Source: Metabacillus schmidteae (GTDB lineage: Bacteria; Bacillota; Bacilli; Bacillales; Bacillaceae). Taken from it: a stretch of DNA of 64,000 bases. Position numbers and translations under genes: made by a program. Positions within the stretch are counted from its first letter, which is position 1; every line of letters begins with the position of its first letter. The stretch is from positions 1,058,001 through 1,122,000 of the forward strand of contig NZ_CAESCH010000001.1 in the NCBI RefSeq assembly GCF_903166545.1. Reading direction: 5' to 3'. The notes beneath the pieces were generated by a model. The model did no database searches and was not told the DNA's origin. It saw nothing but the letters and a program-made list of their open reading frames with translations. Shown here one piece after another: positions 34,170 to 41,126 of the stretch.

Positions 34170-34197
34170 ACCATTAACGAGGTTAAATCATAGGATA
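34170..34197 (+). promoter_or_regulatory. Sigma-K-like promoter of the second YjcZ gene
   Basis: ACC (34170-34172) and CATAGGATA (34189-34197, pattern CATANNNTA) are separated by 16 bp, consistent with mother-cell sigma-K promoters. Confidence 0.55.
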
Positions 34198-34225
34198 TTG
34201 TAACGATAATAAGGGAGGTGTCATT

Positions 34226-34312
34226 ATGGGCGGCGGAGCTTATGCAGGCGGTTTTGCGTTAATCGTTGTATTGTTCATCTTGTTGATCATTGTTGGTGCA
34301 GCTTGGTTATAA
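34226..34312 (+). CDS. YjcZ-family sporulation peptide 2
   Basis: 28 residues: MGGGAYAGGFALIVVLFILL, then IIVGAAWL. It shares the FALIVVLFILLII core with the peptide 87 bp upstream, so the two are tandem paralogues. GGGAGGTG precedes the ATG, a sigma-K-like promoter stands 30 bp before it, and a strong terminator follows. Confidence 0.9.
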   Translation: MGGGAYAGGFALIVVLFILLIIVGAAWL

Positions 34313-34322
34313 GATTAATAAA

Positions 34323-34352
34323 AAAAGCTAACAGTCTTTCCTGTTAGCTTTT
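34323..34352 (+). terminator. Terminator after the YjcZ pair
   Basis: Perfect 12-bp stem AAAAGCTAACAG / CTGTTAGCTTTT with a 6-nt loop and T run; usable from both sides. Confidence 0.85.
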
Positions 34353-34400
34353 CTAGTATTTTAGCATAAGACTCGTATAAAGAGTACCGTACATGAGCGA

Positions 34401-34580
34401 TTAGGTGTAGAGAACTTCAATATATGACGAAATAAGTAAAATTGTAATTAGTACATTAATTGTTCTAAAAACCTTTGTTTGACGGTCTTCAGGAATCTCG
34501 CGAACTAAACACAATGTATTTGTAAGCTTATTAATGTAAAACAAGATAAAGACTGCAAACAAGATAAAGAAAATTAACAT
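34401..34580 (-). CDS. Small two-span membrane protein, 59 aa
   Basis: Frame from ATG 34580: MLIFFILFAVFILFYINKLT, then NTLCLVREIPEDRQTKVFRT and INVLITILLISSYIEVLYT. Two membrane helices join through a charged loop (VREIPEDRQTK). GGGAGGGG lies 7 nt before the start. It falls where B. subtilis has a small yha gene between prsA and yhaJ (yhaK position), but identity with YhaK is not claimed. Function unknown. Confidence 0.7.
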   Translation of the reverse strand: MLIFFILFAVFILFYINKLTNTLCLVREIPEDRQTKVFRTINVLITILLISSYIEVLYT

Positions 34581-34697
34581 CAGAGATCCCCTCCCACATT
34601 ATACATATTAGATTACCAAACTATTTATGAAAAAGATAGCATTGACACCCGATTTGCACAAAAATGTAAAAAAGTGACAAGCGAAATTGTCACTTCT

Positions 34698-34775
34698 TTA
34701 TACGTTAAGAACTAAGCATAAGCGCAACTACGACTCTGTCTTCGCATTTCGGGCTCGCCAGTCATCGAGTTTTCT
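34698..34775. repeat. Dispersed intergenic repeat, family C, copy 2
   Basis: Shares TATACGTTAAGAA, CATAAGCGCAACTACG and GGCTCGCCAGTCATCGAG (then TTTTCTTTAT) with 9516-9645. Like that copy, it abuts the 3' end of a minus-strand gene. Confidence 0.6.
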
Positions 34776-35318
34776 TTATCTATTGTTTTGGACAAGTACC
34801 TCATATCCATCCTCATACTCTTCAATCGTACAAACCTTAGGAGCAAATAATAGGTGTCTTAGTAACAGGAAATCCGGTACACACATGCCAATATGGAAAG
34901 CAAGGGCAATGCTGAAGTAATGCATATAGGCAGGATAATAAAGGCCGCCAATCCCAAATAAAATTATGAAGGTAAGAAAAGGTGTTAATAATGAAATTAT
35001 CATACGCTTTTTTTTAATACCTTCACAAGTCTTGAGTTGGAAGGTAGGGAATAACCGATAAAATTTAATATGAAACGATACACGACATCCTGTTAATACT
35101 AACGGAACGACATGAAGTAATTTATGAATAGGCATCATACTAATCAAAATAAACACAAATAATAAAAAATGTTCATCATGATAATGTATCTTTGGAAATA
35201 GCAGATTAATAGGTAAGTAGGTTAAAATAAACACAAAAATCATTGTTAGCATCGATATGAATAAAATTCTGTGTAGACCAATATCCCTCGAAAGGTTTAT
35301 GGTTTTCCAACAGTACAT
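34776..35318 (-). CDS. yhaJ: DUF3267 membrane protein YhaJ
   Basis: About 180 residues, four to five membrane helices. The segment MMPIHKLLHVVPLVLTGCRV carries the HxxxH pair characteristic of DUF3267 putative membrane zinc-protease-like proteins, followed by RLFPTFQLKTCEGIKKKRMI and GGLYYPAYMHYFSIALAFHI. Position between prsA and yhaI matches YhaJ. ATG 35318 was chosen with a weak GGTGAG site; a TTG five codons upstream is the alternative. Proteolytic activity is unproven. Confidence 0.8.
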   Translation of the reverse strand: MYCWKTINLSRDIGLHRILFISMLTMIFVFILTYLPINLLFPKIHYHDEHFLLFVFILISMMPIHKLLHVVPLVLTGCRVSFHIKFYRLFPTFQLKTCEGIKKKRMIISLLTPFLTFIILFGIGGLYYPAYMHYFSIALAFHIGMCVPDFLLLRHLLFAPKVCTIEEYEDGYEVLVQNNR

Positions 35319-35532
35319 TGTCTCACCATCCAAACTTTACAAAACTAATTACTACCATACTGTACGATGGTGTGAAGAAAAAATCAATAAGGAATTGCAA
35401 ATGTAAACGATTAATAAAAAGAAAATGGGAAATTTATATTATGAACACTTGGAAATTGATAAAAACTTCCTTTCGAACAGGGAATACTATACAATAAAAA
35501 ACAACAATGTGAAATAAGAAAGAGGGTAAGAA

Positions 35533-35862
35533 ATGGATTCAATAGAAAAAAGATTGGAAACCTTAGAATATTACCAATCATTATTATTAAAAATAGTGGA
35601 GCCAACAAAATATCCCTTTTATCATTTAGTGATGGCAAAAGGTTTAAGTAAGGATGAGATAGAAGAAGTACTGAAGATTTGCGAGGAACTTTCCAGGTTA
35701 CATGAAGAACAAAAAGCGCAAGGATTAGTGATCTATACAGACCTCCTTACGCGATTTGCGGGCCAATTAAACCCAAAGCTAGAATTATATGAAACAATCC
35801 ATGCCATACATAGACAAAATTTATATAGCTCCTTAATGAAGGATTTTGTAGATCTACTGTAG
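35533..35862 (+). CDS. yhaI: YhaI family protein (DUF1878)
   Basis: 109 residues, all-helical and soluble: IEKRLETLEYYQSLLLKIVE, MAKGLSKDEIEEVLKICEEL, LTRFAGQLNPKLELYETIHA. This matches the DUF1878/YhaI family (B. subtilis YhaI about 113 residues). It converges with hpr, leaving 14 bp between stops, the same arrangement as in B. subtilis. Function unknown. GAGGGTAAGAA precedes the ATG. Confidence 0.88.
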   Translation: MDSIEKRLETLEYYQSLLLKIVEPTKYPFYHLVMAKGLSKDEIEEVLKICEELSRLHEEQKAQGLVIYTDLLTRFAGQLNPKLELYETIHAIHRQNLYSSLMKDFVDLL

Positions 35863-35876
35863 TTTTCATTTTTTCA

Positions 35877-36455
35877 TTAAGGAGAAGAAATGAGCTGTTC
35901 AGTCTTAGACTCTTTTTCTTGATCATTCTTAAATGAATCTTCAATATTATGGAATGATTGTTCGAAAATTTCCATAAAGTCTTCGCCATATATATTACGT
36001 ATAATACACATCATATCCATCATTTCAGGAAATTTACCATATAAGTTTTGTAGTGGTAAAGCCCCTTTTAAGACAGAGTTTCTTTCTGGACTAAAGTCTT
36101 CTAAAAGATTTGACAGTACTTCTTCGCCTTGTTTTGTTAACTTAATATACGTGTTTCGCTTGTCATTAGCCTTTTTTGAAAATTCAAGATATCCTCTTTC
36201 CTCAAGCTTCTTTGAAAAGTTGAAAGCAGTAGAAACATGCATTACTCCGAATTTAGCAATCTCTGAAATAGATGCACCATTTAAATGATCAGCAATCCAT
36301 AATATATGGTGCTCATTAATATTTAAATCATAAGGCTTAATCCACTGCTGCCAATCCTTTTCAATGGTTTTCCACAATGCTTTACTCAGCTGAGCGATTC
36401 GTTGACTAAATAACAAGGCTTCTTTAACTGTATATTCCCTTTCATTATGTTTCAT
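35877..36455 (-). CDS. hpr: MarR-type transition-state regulator Hpr (ScoC)
   Basis: 192-residue winged-helix repressor of extracellular protease and sporulation genes. MarR core: [40 protein letters not shown] (recognition helix), [20 protein letters not shown] (wing). The N-terminal [20 protein letters not shown] and C-terminal dimer helices are Hpr-specific, and length is close to B. subtilis Hpr (203) with a shorter tail. Start ATG 36455 has AGGGGTGA. Monocistronic. Confidence 0.95.
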   Translation of the reverse strand: MKHNEREYTVKEALLFSQRIAQLSKALWKTIEKDWQQWIKPYDLNINEHHILWIADHLNGASISEIAKFGVMHVSTAFNFSKKLEERGYLEFSKKANDKRNTYIKLTKQGEEVLSNLLEDFSPERNSVLKGALPLQNLYGKFPEMMDMMCIIRNIYGEDFMEIFEQSFHNIEDSFKNDQEKESKTEQLISSP

Positions 36456-36584
36456 CAGCAGTCACCCCTGATCCTCCCAGTATTATTCTCTATTATGCCA
36501 ATAAAATAAAGATTAATAAAGATATAAATTTACGAAATTTTTAAAAATTTTTCAAAACCCTTTTATATCAAGGGTTAGATCAAA

Positions 36585-36624
36585 AAAAAAGTGTGAAGAC
36601 ATAGCTTGTCTATCACACTTTTTT
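36585..36624 (-). terminator. Terminator after yhaH
   Basis: AAAAGTGTGA / TCACACTTTT stem with an inner GACA / TGTC pair; T run on the minus strand. Confidence 0.8.
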
Positions 36625-36654
36625 ATTTCTCCAAAAGTAATTTCAATTTAAATG

Positions 36655-37008
36655 CTAGTTCAATGTATTTTCTAGCTGTTTAATTCTGTTATCAATTTCT
36701 TCAATTTCTTTCATAATATTTTCTTTATGTGGTTCAGCTTCTTGTTGGTACTGTTGAACAGACTTCATTAAGTCAGCAGAAACTTCTTTTACAACGACAG
36801 AACCTTCTTTTGCTGTTTGAATTAATTGAACCTTTAGCGCTTTACTTTCCTTTTTTAATTGATTAATTAGATCTTCAATTTGCTTACGGTTGAGGTTAAT
36901 TTGACTTCGTAATTCTTTTCCAGATGAGGGAGTTGAGAGTAATGTGGCAACACCGCCTATTACACCTCCAACAAGTAATCCTACTAACAATGATTTATTA
37001 TTTGACAA
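36655..37008 (-). CDS. yhaH: YtxH-domain membrane protein YhaH
   Basis: 117 residues. N-terminal helix with the YtxH pattern (LLVGLLVGGVIGGVATLLST, PSSGKELRSQI) followed by a coiled-coil tail (IEDLINQLKKESKALKVQLI to EEIDNRIKQLENTL). Position beside hpr and trpP and length match B. subtilis YhaH. TTG 37008 is the best start because GGAGGG stands 7 nt upstream; a longer frame to 37047 reads through that site. A general-stress function is commonly assumed for YtxH proteins but not shown here. Confidence 0.87.
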   Translation of the reverse strand: MSNNKSLLVGLLVGGVIGGVATLLSTPSSGKELRSQINLNRKQIEDLINQLKKESKALKVQLIQTAKEGSVVVKEVSADLMKSVQQYQQEAEPHKENIMKEIEEIDNRIKQLENTLN

Positions 37009-37189
37009 AATGTATCCCTCCATAACTATGTAAGATGAATTGGACATACCTATTCTTCAACATACCCAAAGATGTCTTCTATAAACATTATACATACATA
37101 TCCAGAAGTTAGCATACCTATTTATTAAGTCATTTATATGTCCCAGTCTCCTATTCTAGATGGACATGTATAGGAGAATTAAGGATATA

Positions 37190-37400
37190 AGGTACCGACT
37201 GGTGGGTATGTCTTTCCGTGAGAGGGATGAAGGACAAAGCTGTTACGGATAGTGTTTGGATATGTCTTTCATATGAGGGATGAAGAACAAAGCTGTCCGG
37301 GAAGTGCGTCAAAATGTCTTTCATAAAAGGAATAAAGGACAAATAGCAAAAAAAGCCGCCTGTAATATGTCCTTCATATAAGAATTAAACGACAAAGCCC
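37190..37400. repeat. Degenerate copies of a TGTCTTTCAT...ATGAAGGACA hairpin repeat
   Basis: Four imperfect hairpins in a row: TGTCTTTCcgtgag..GATGAAGGACA, TGTCTTTCATatgaggga-TGAAGAACA, TGTCTTTCATaaaagg-AATAAAGGACA, TGTCCTTCATataag-AATTAAACGACA. The same hairpin forms the 52-bp array at 45961-46376. No gene is present in this 460-bp gap between yhaH and the next gene. Confidence 0.7.
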
Positions 37401-37473
37401 CGGAAAAGTCCTTTACAAAAAATATAATCCAGAAGAGTTCTATAGAAGATGTTACTTCTAAGGGGGGATGAGA

Positions 37474-37665
37474 ATGTCAGGTGTAATCTTTTTATTTTTT
37501 ATTATTAGTTTGTTACTTTTTATCGGTGCATTTCATTACTTTAAGCTTCTACAGCAATCAGCATCTTATCCACCTAAAAAATTAGTAAAACAAAAGATTT
37601 CGGTACTTGCTACCGGAGGAGTCATCATGCTGTTAATCGGGCTCCTTCTTATACTATTAAGCTGA
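37474..37665 (+). CDS. Small two-span membrane protein
   Basis: 63 residues: two hydrophobic helices (VIFLFFIISLLLFIGAFHYF and VLATGGVIMLLIGLLLILLS) joined by a basic loop with PPKKLVKQK. ATG 37474 follows GGGGGGA; the in-frame ATG two codons earlier is closer to the site. A strong terminator follows. No family recognised. Confidence 0.7.
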   Translation: MSGVIFLFFIISLLLFIGAFHYFKLLQQSASYPPKKLVKQKISVLATGGVIMLLIGLLLILLS

Positions 37666-37681
37666 GATAAACTAATATAAA

Positions 37682-37728
37682 AAAGCAAGAAAGAGGATGA
37701 ATCTAGAAAACATCCTCTTTCTTGCTTT
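37682..37728. terminator. Convergent terminator before trpP end
   Basis: AAAGCAAGAAAGAGGATG / CATCCTCTTTCTTGCTTT, an 18-bp perfect stem with an 11-nt loop. Confidence 0.85.
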
Positions 37729-37736
37729 GTAGTGTC

Positions 37737-38255
37737 TTAAGCGACTGTAATCATTCTTGAGCGTTTGAAAATAGCTTGAACAATTGGCAGGATAATAATC
37801 ATCGCAGCACCGTTCAATAATGTAGCCGGTAATACAACCGTTACGAATAATGCTGTAAAAGCACCTGGTAAGCCAACAATTAATGAAGCGGCAGTAAGGA
37901 AGACTGTCCCTGAAACAATTGTGCCAATCACTGTGAGTACTGTTGCTGTTGCAATTTTTTGTGCAATTTTCTTAAATGCTAGAACTAGACCGTAAAATAG
38001 GAATGCTGTTACCACTTTGTCAATGATATTTGGAACGAAACCGCCAGGAAATGCTGATGTTAATGCAGATAAAAATCCAGTCACAATACCTAGCAATGTG
38101 ACATTTTGAATTGCAGGAAACATAATAATTCCGATAAACATCATTGTTAACATCATGTCTGGTTTCATACCACCGAAAAATGGAGGCATTATCATACTTA
38201 GTACAGCACCAATTGCAGCAAATAAAGATAAAATAACTAATACTCTTGTGTTCAT
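37737..38255 (-). CDS. trpP: Tryptophan transporter TrpP
   Basis: 172-residue integral membrane protein with about five helices (RVLVILSLFAAIGAVLSMIM, PPFFGGMKPDMMLTMMFIGI, TLLGIVTGFLSALTSAFPGG). The G-GG-MKPD-ML motif and length match TrpP (YhaG) of B. subtilis, a high-affinity tryptophan importer. The leader carries a run of (G/T)AG triplets expected for TRAP control. Next to serC and hpr as in B. subtilis. Confidence 0.93.
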   Translation of the reverse strand: MNTRVLVILSLFAAIGAVLSMIMPPFFGGMKPDMMLTMMFIGIIMFPAIQNVTLLGIVTGFLSALTSAFPGGFVPNIIDKVVTAFLFYGLVLAFKKIAQKIATATVLTVIGTIVSGTVFLTAASLIVGLPGAFTALFVTVVLPATLLNGAAMIIILPIVQAIFKRSRMITVA

Positions 38256-38256
38256 T

Positions 38257-38300
38257 TTCTCATCTCTCCTCTTCTAATCTCCTAAATTTCTTCTCCCCAA
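38257..38300 (-). promoter_or_regulatory. TRAP-binding (G/U)AG triplet repeat overlapping the trpP RBS
   Basis: Reading the trpP mRNA toward the start codon: GAG, then TAG, then GAG-AT-TAG-AA-GAG-GA-GAG-AT-GAG ending 3 nt before ATG. Five consecutive triplets are spaced by exactly 2 nt, the best spacing for the 11-subunit TRAP ring, and they cover the ribosome binding site. This fits translational repression by tryptophan-bound TRAP. Confidence 0.85.
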
Positions 38301-38410
38301 TAGTGAACTCATTTCCTATTGCGAGAGAACTTATATATTATTATAGCAACATTTATGCATGTCGTACAGTGGGTTTATACTGTGGGAAAATATGGAGAAA
38401 TTAATAACAA

Positions 38411-38444
38411 AAAAAGAAAAGGACCATCAAAATCCTTTTCTTTT
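38411..38444 (-). terminator. Terminator after serC
   Basis: AAAAGAAAAGGA / TCCTTTTCTTTT hairpin with a T-rich tail on the minus strand. Confidence 0.75.
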
Positions 38445-38451
38445 AAATAAC

Positions 38452-39531
38452 TCAGCTATTTTGATTTTTAAATTCAGTCATAAATTGAGCAAGTGCCACA
38501 CAAGCTTCTTTTGGAACAGCATTGTATGTTGATGCTCTGCAACCACCAACAGATCTGTGTCCTGCAAGGCCGATGAATTGGCGTTCTTTTGCTTCTTGAA
38601 GGAATTTTTTCGTTAGCTCTTCGTTTGGAAGAGTGAAGGTAATGTTCATTAATGAACGGCTATCTTCTGTTGCGTGTGGTTTATAAAAACCGTCACTGTT
38701 ATCAATGGCAGAATAGATATATCCAGCTTTTTCTTCATTGATTTTTTGAACATTTTTAACTCCGCCTTGCTCTTTTACCCATTCTAATACAAGTGAAAGC
38801 ATATAAATAGCAAAGGTTGGTGGTGTGTTGAATAAAGAATTATTTTTAGCATGAGTGCGATAATTTAAGATTGTTGGAACATCCTCTTTTGCAGATTCTA
38901 AAAATTCCTTCTTCACGATAACAACTGTCACACCAGATGGACCGAGGTTTTTTTGAGCCCCTGCATAAATGAGTGAGAATTTCTCTACATCAATTTCTTT
39001 ACATAAAATATCACTAGACATGTCTGCAATTAATGGAATTGGGCTATCTGGGTAGTTCTGCCACTGAGTTCCAAAAATTGTATTGTTTGATGTAATATGA
39101 AGATAAGCACCATCTTTTACTTCATCTAAAGAATAGTCTGTTGGGATATGTGTGTAATTGTCTTCTTTACTTGAAGCTAAAATCCTTGTTTCTCCGAAAA
39201 ATTTTGCTTCTTTAAGTGCTTTATCAGACCAAGCACCTGTCATAATAAAATGAGCTGTTTGGCCTTCTTTTAAGAAGTTCATTGGAATCATGGAGAATTG
39301 AAGGCTTGCCCCGCCTTGTAAAAATAGGACTTCATAGTTGTCAGGAATTCCTAGAAGTTCTCTAAGTAAAGAGTTTGCACGATTATGAACTTCTTCGTAA
39401 TCTTTACTACGATGGCTAAGCTCCATAACAGACATGCCTGTATTTTGGAAATTGACTAGTTCTTTTTGTGCGCGTTCGAGCACAGGTAATGGAATAGCTG
39501 CTGGTCCTGCATTGAAATTATAAGCTCTCAT
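38452..39531 (-). CDS. serC: Phosphoserine aminotransferase SerC
   Basis: 359-residue class V aminotransferase converting 3-phosphohydroxypyruvate to phosphoserine with PLP. Conserved: NFNAGPAAIPLPVLERAQKE, LFLQGGASLQFSMIPMNFL, LIADMSSDILCKEIDVEKFS, and the PLP lysine in LIYAGAQKNLGPSGVTVVIV, then GLAGHRSVGGCRASTYNAVP. Full length. RBS GGAGGCAAATT before ATG 39531. Monocistronic with own terminator; neighbours trpP and hit as in B. subtilis. Confidence 0.97.
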   Translation of the reverse strand: MRAYNFNAGPAAIPLPVLERAQKELVNFQNTGMSVMELSHRSKDYEEVHNRANSLLRELLGIPDNYEVLFLQGGASLQFSMIPMNFLKEGQTAHFIMTGAWSDKALKEAKFFGETRILASSKEDNYTHIPTDYSLDEVKDGAYLHITSNNTIFGTQWQNYPDSPIPLIADMSSDILCKEIDVEKFSLIYAGAQKNLGPSGVTVVIVKKEFLESAKEDVPTILNYRTHAKNNSLFNTPPTFAIYMLSLVLEWVKEQGGVKNVQKINEEKAGYIYSAIDNSDGFYKPHATEDSRSLMNITFTLPNEELTKKFLQEAKERQFIGLAGHRSVGGCRASTYNAVPKEACVALAQFMTEFKNQNS

Positions 39532-39660
39532 AATTTGCCTCCTTGATTAGAACGTAAAATAATACTCATATCCTATCATGAATAGAGAAGGAAATGTAGA
39601 CTGAAAATTTTCATCTTTGTGAAATTAATAACAGAAAGCGATTACAAAAATACACAAAAA

Positions 39661-39678
39661 AAGCCGCTCCAGGCGGCT
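39661..39678 (-). terminator. Terminator after hit
   Basis: AGCCGC-tcca-GGCGGCT stem, followed on the minus strand by TTTTTTT. Confidence 0.8.
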
Positions 39679-39683
39679 GTGAA

Positions 39684-40106
39684 TTAAGATACCCCGTTTT
39701 GAATAGTTGAAGCAATTTCCTGTAGTTCCTCTGGAGTATATTCTTCTGCATGTGATTTCCATACAGCTCCAAAGCCATCACCTTTGCCGTATCTAGGGAT
39801 GATATGCATATGGTAATGGAATACAGATTGTCCAGCTTTTTCACCGTTATTATTCAGCAGATTTAATCCAATAGGTTGAAATTGCTCTTTAATAGAATTC
39901 GCAATCTTAGGGACAACCTCAAATAATTTTCCGGCAATCTCTGGAGTAAGTTCATAAATGTTTTCTTTATGGACTTTAGGTACAACAAGTGTATGACCCT
40001 TTGTTACCTGGCTAATATCAAGAAATGCTACAACATGTTCATTTTCAAACACCTTTGCACTTGGGATTTCTCCATTTACAATTTTGCAAAAAATGCAGTC
40101 ACTCAT
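39684..40106 (-). CDS. hit: HIT family protein Hit
   Basis: 140-residue histidine triad nucleotide-binding hydrolase. The zinc pair DCIFCKIVNGEIP is at the N-terminus, GHTLVVPKVHKENI in the middle and the HIT motif HYHMHIIPRY near residue 100 (third His before IIPR). It should hydrolyse adenosine-linked substrates such as AMP-lysine. ATG 40106 has AAAGGA 11 nt upstream; an in-frame ATG four codons earlier lies on that site. Faces ecsABC across one kilobase of repeats. Confidence 0.95.
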   Translation of the reverse strand: MSDCIFCKIVNGEIPSAKVFENEHVVAFLDISQVTKGHTLVVPKVHKENIYELTPEIAGKLFEVVPKIANSIKEQFQPIGLNLLNNNGEKAGQSVFHYHMHIIPRYGKGDGFGAVWKSHAEEYTPEELQEIASTIQNGVS

Positions 40107-40247
40107 CAACGCACACATCCTTTGATATTAATTTTCACGTTCAACATGTTTCAACATCATTTGTAAAGTAAGTATGTTATTGTTTCAATCAGAAATTATC
40201 TATGTATGAACAGCTATATTTTACCACAAGCGTCTTTAAATGAAAAA

Positions 40248-40278
40248 GAACAGAGTGAAACGATTGTTCACTCTGTTC
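40248..40278 (-). terminator. Strong minus-strand terminator with no gene before it
   Basis: 12-bp stem GAACAGAGTGAA / TTCACTCTGTTC with a 7-nt loop; on the minus strand it is followed by CTTTTTCATTT. Upstream on that strand lies only the repeat region 40328-40860, so it suggests a non-coding or short-peptide transcript there. Confidence 0.72.
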
Positions 40279-40327
40279 CTGAAGAAGGGAATAAAATAAC
40301 TCATTTTATGGGAAAAATATCTTTGAT

Positions 40328-40860
40328 AAACACCTCATTTAACATTTAGATTTAAATGTTATCTGATGTGAAATCGCCATTGTTCAATACAACCATCCCC
40401 TTGTTAAGTGATAAACGACCTAACATATTGAGAAATGAAACTGTATTTTGACAAACACCTCATTTACAAAAATGATGTTATATTCGAGCGTTTATTTAAA
40501 GTAAATAGCGGCCCGTAAACACCTCATTTCAGTAAGTGTTTTATCATCAATGGTTTAAAAAACAATAAATTGTCTTTGACAAACACCTCATTTAACATTT
40601 ATTTAAATGCTTCTTGAGTGTCCTGACCATTGTTCAATACAACCATCCCCTTGTTAGTTGTTTACTTAACATAACAAAAAGAGAAATATATTGTCTTTGA
40701 TAAACACCTCATTTACAAAATGATGTCATGCCGAGCGTCTAATTCAGATGAATAGCGGCCCGTAAACACCTCATCTCGTAAGTGGTTTATAAAGCAAAGC
40801 AATGGTTATTCATTTTATCCCTTGAGTTAAAAGATATTGTCTGGAACAAACACCTCATTT
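40328..40860 (-). repeat. Seven copies of a 13-bp repeat in a doubled ~250-bp unit; possible small RNA or short-peptide locus
   Basis: AAACACCTCATTT (one copy with TCATCT) is found at 40328, 40453, 40517, 40581, 40702, 40764 and 40848. Copies 1-3 and 4-6 lie in the same order with matching flanks (CATTGTTCAATACAACCATC then CCCTTGTTA; ATAGCGGCCCGTAAACACC) about 250 bp apart; copy 7 begins a third, decayed unit. On the minus strand every copy reads AAATGAGGTGTTT and opens a short frame MRCL (for example MRCLSKTIYFSFCYVK, MRCLRAAIHLN). No purine-rich binding site precedes these ATGs. A minus-strand terminator follows at 40248. No conventional gene exists from 40107 to 41126. Confidence 0.75.
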
Positions 40861-41015
40861 ATAAGGTTTTTTGTTTTGACAAGGATCCCTTCCTCACTAA
40901 TTATGATGTCCGGAGATCAGAAAGATATGCAAAAAAAAATCATCTTTACTGGGCATGTGTATTTGTTAATGGGGATTTTTGCAAAGAGTTGCCTTGAATA
41001 CTATCTTAACTTTAT

Positions 41016-41040
41016 AGTGGAATGAAACGAACTAATTTTT
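41016..41040. repeat. Fragment of family A repeat
   Basis: AGTGGAATGAAACGAACTAA followed by TTTTT resembles 23292-23320 and the right end of 21451-21578. Confidence 0.45.
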
Positions 41041-41126
41041 ACCTTTAACTGCATTTAAAAGCAACAAAGTATGCGAAAAAGCCTTGATTTTTGATACTAT
41101 TAAAAGAAAAAGGAGATCCACTAAAA

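Noticed and set aside
37151-37342. 63-codon minus-strand frame
   Set aside because: It is translation of the hairpin repeats (recurring SFIP..RHI motifs), with no start signal.
40782-41025. Plus-strand frames of 60-70 codons in the repeat region
   Set aside because: They traverse the 13-bp repeats and a family A fragment, and lack ribosome binding sites.
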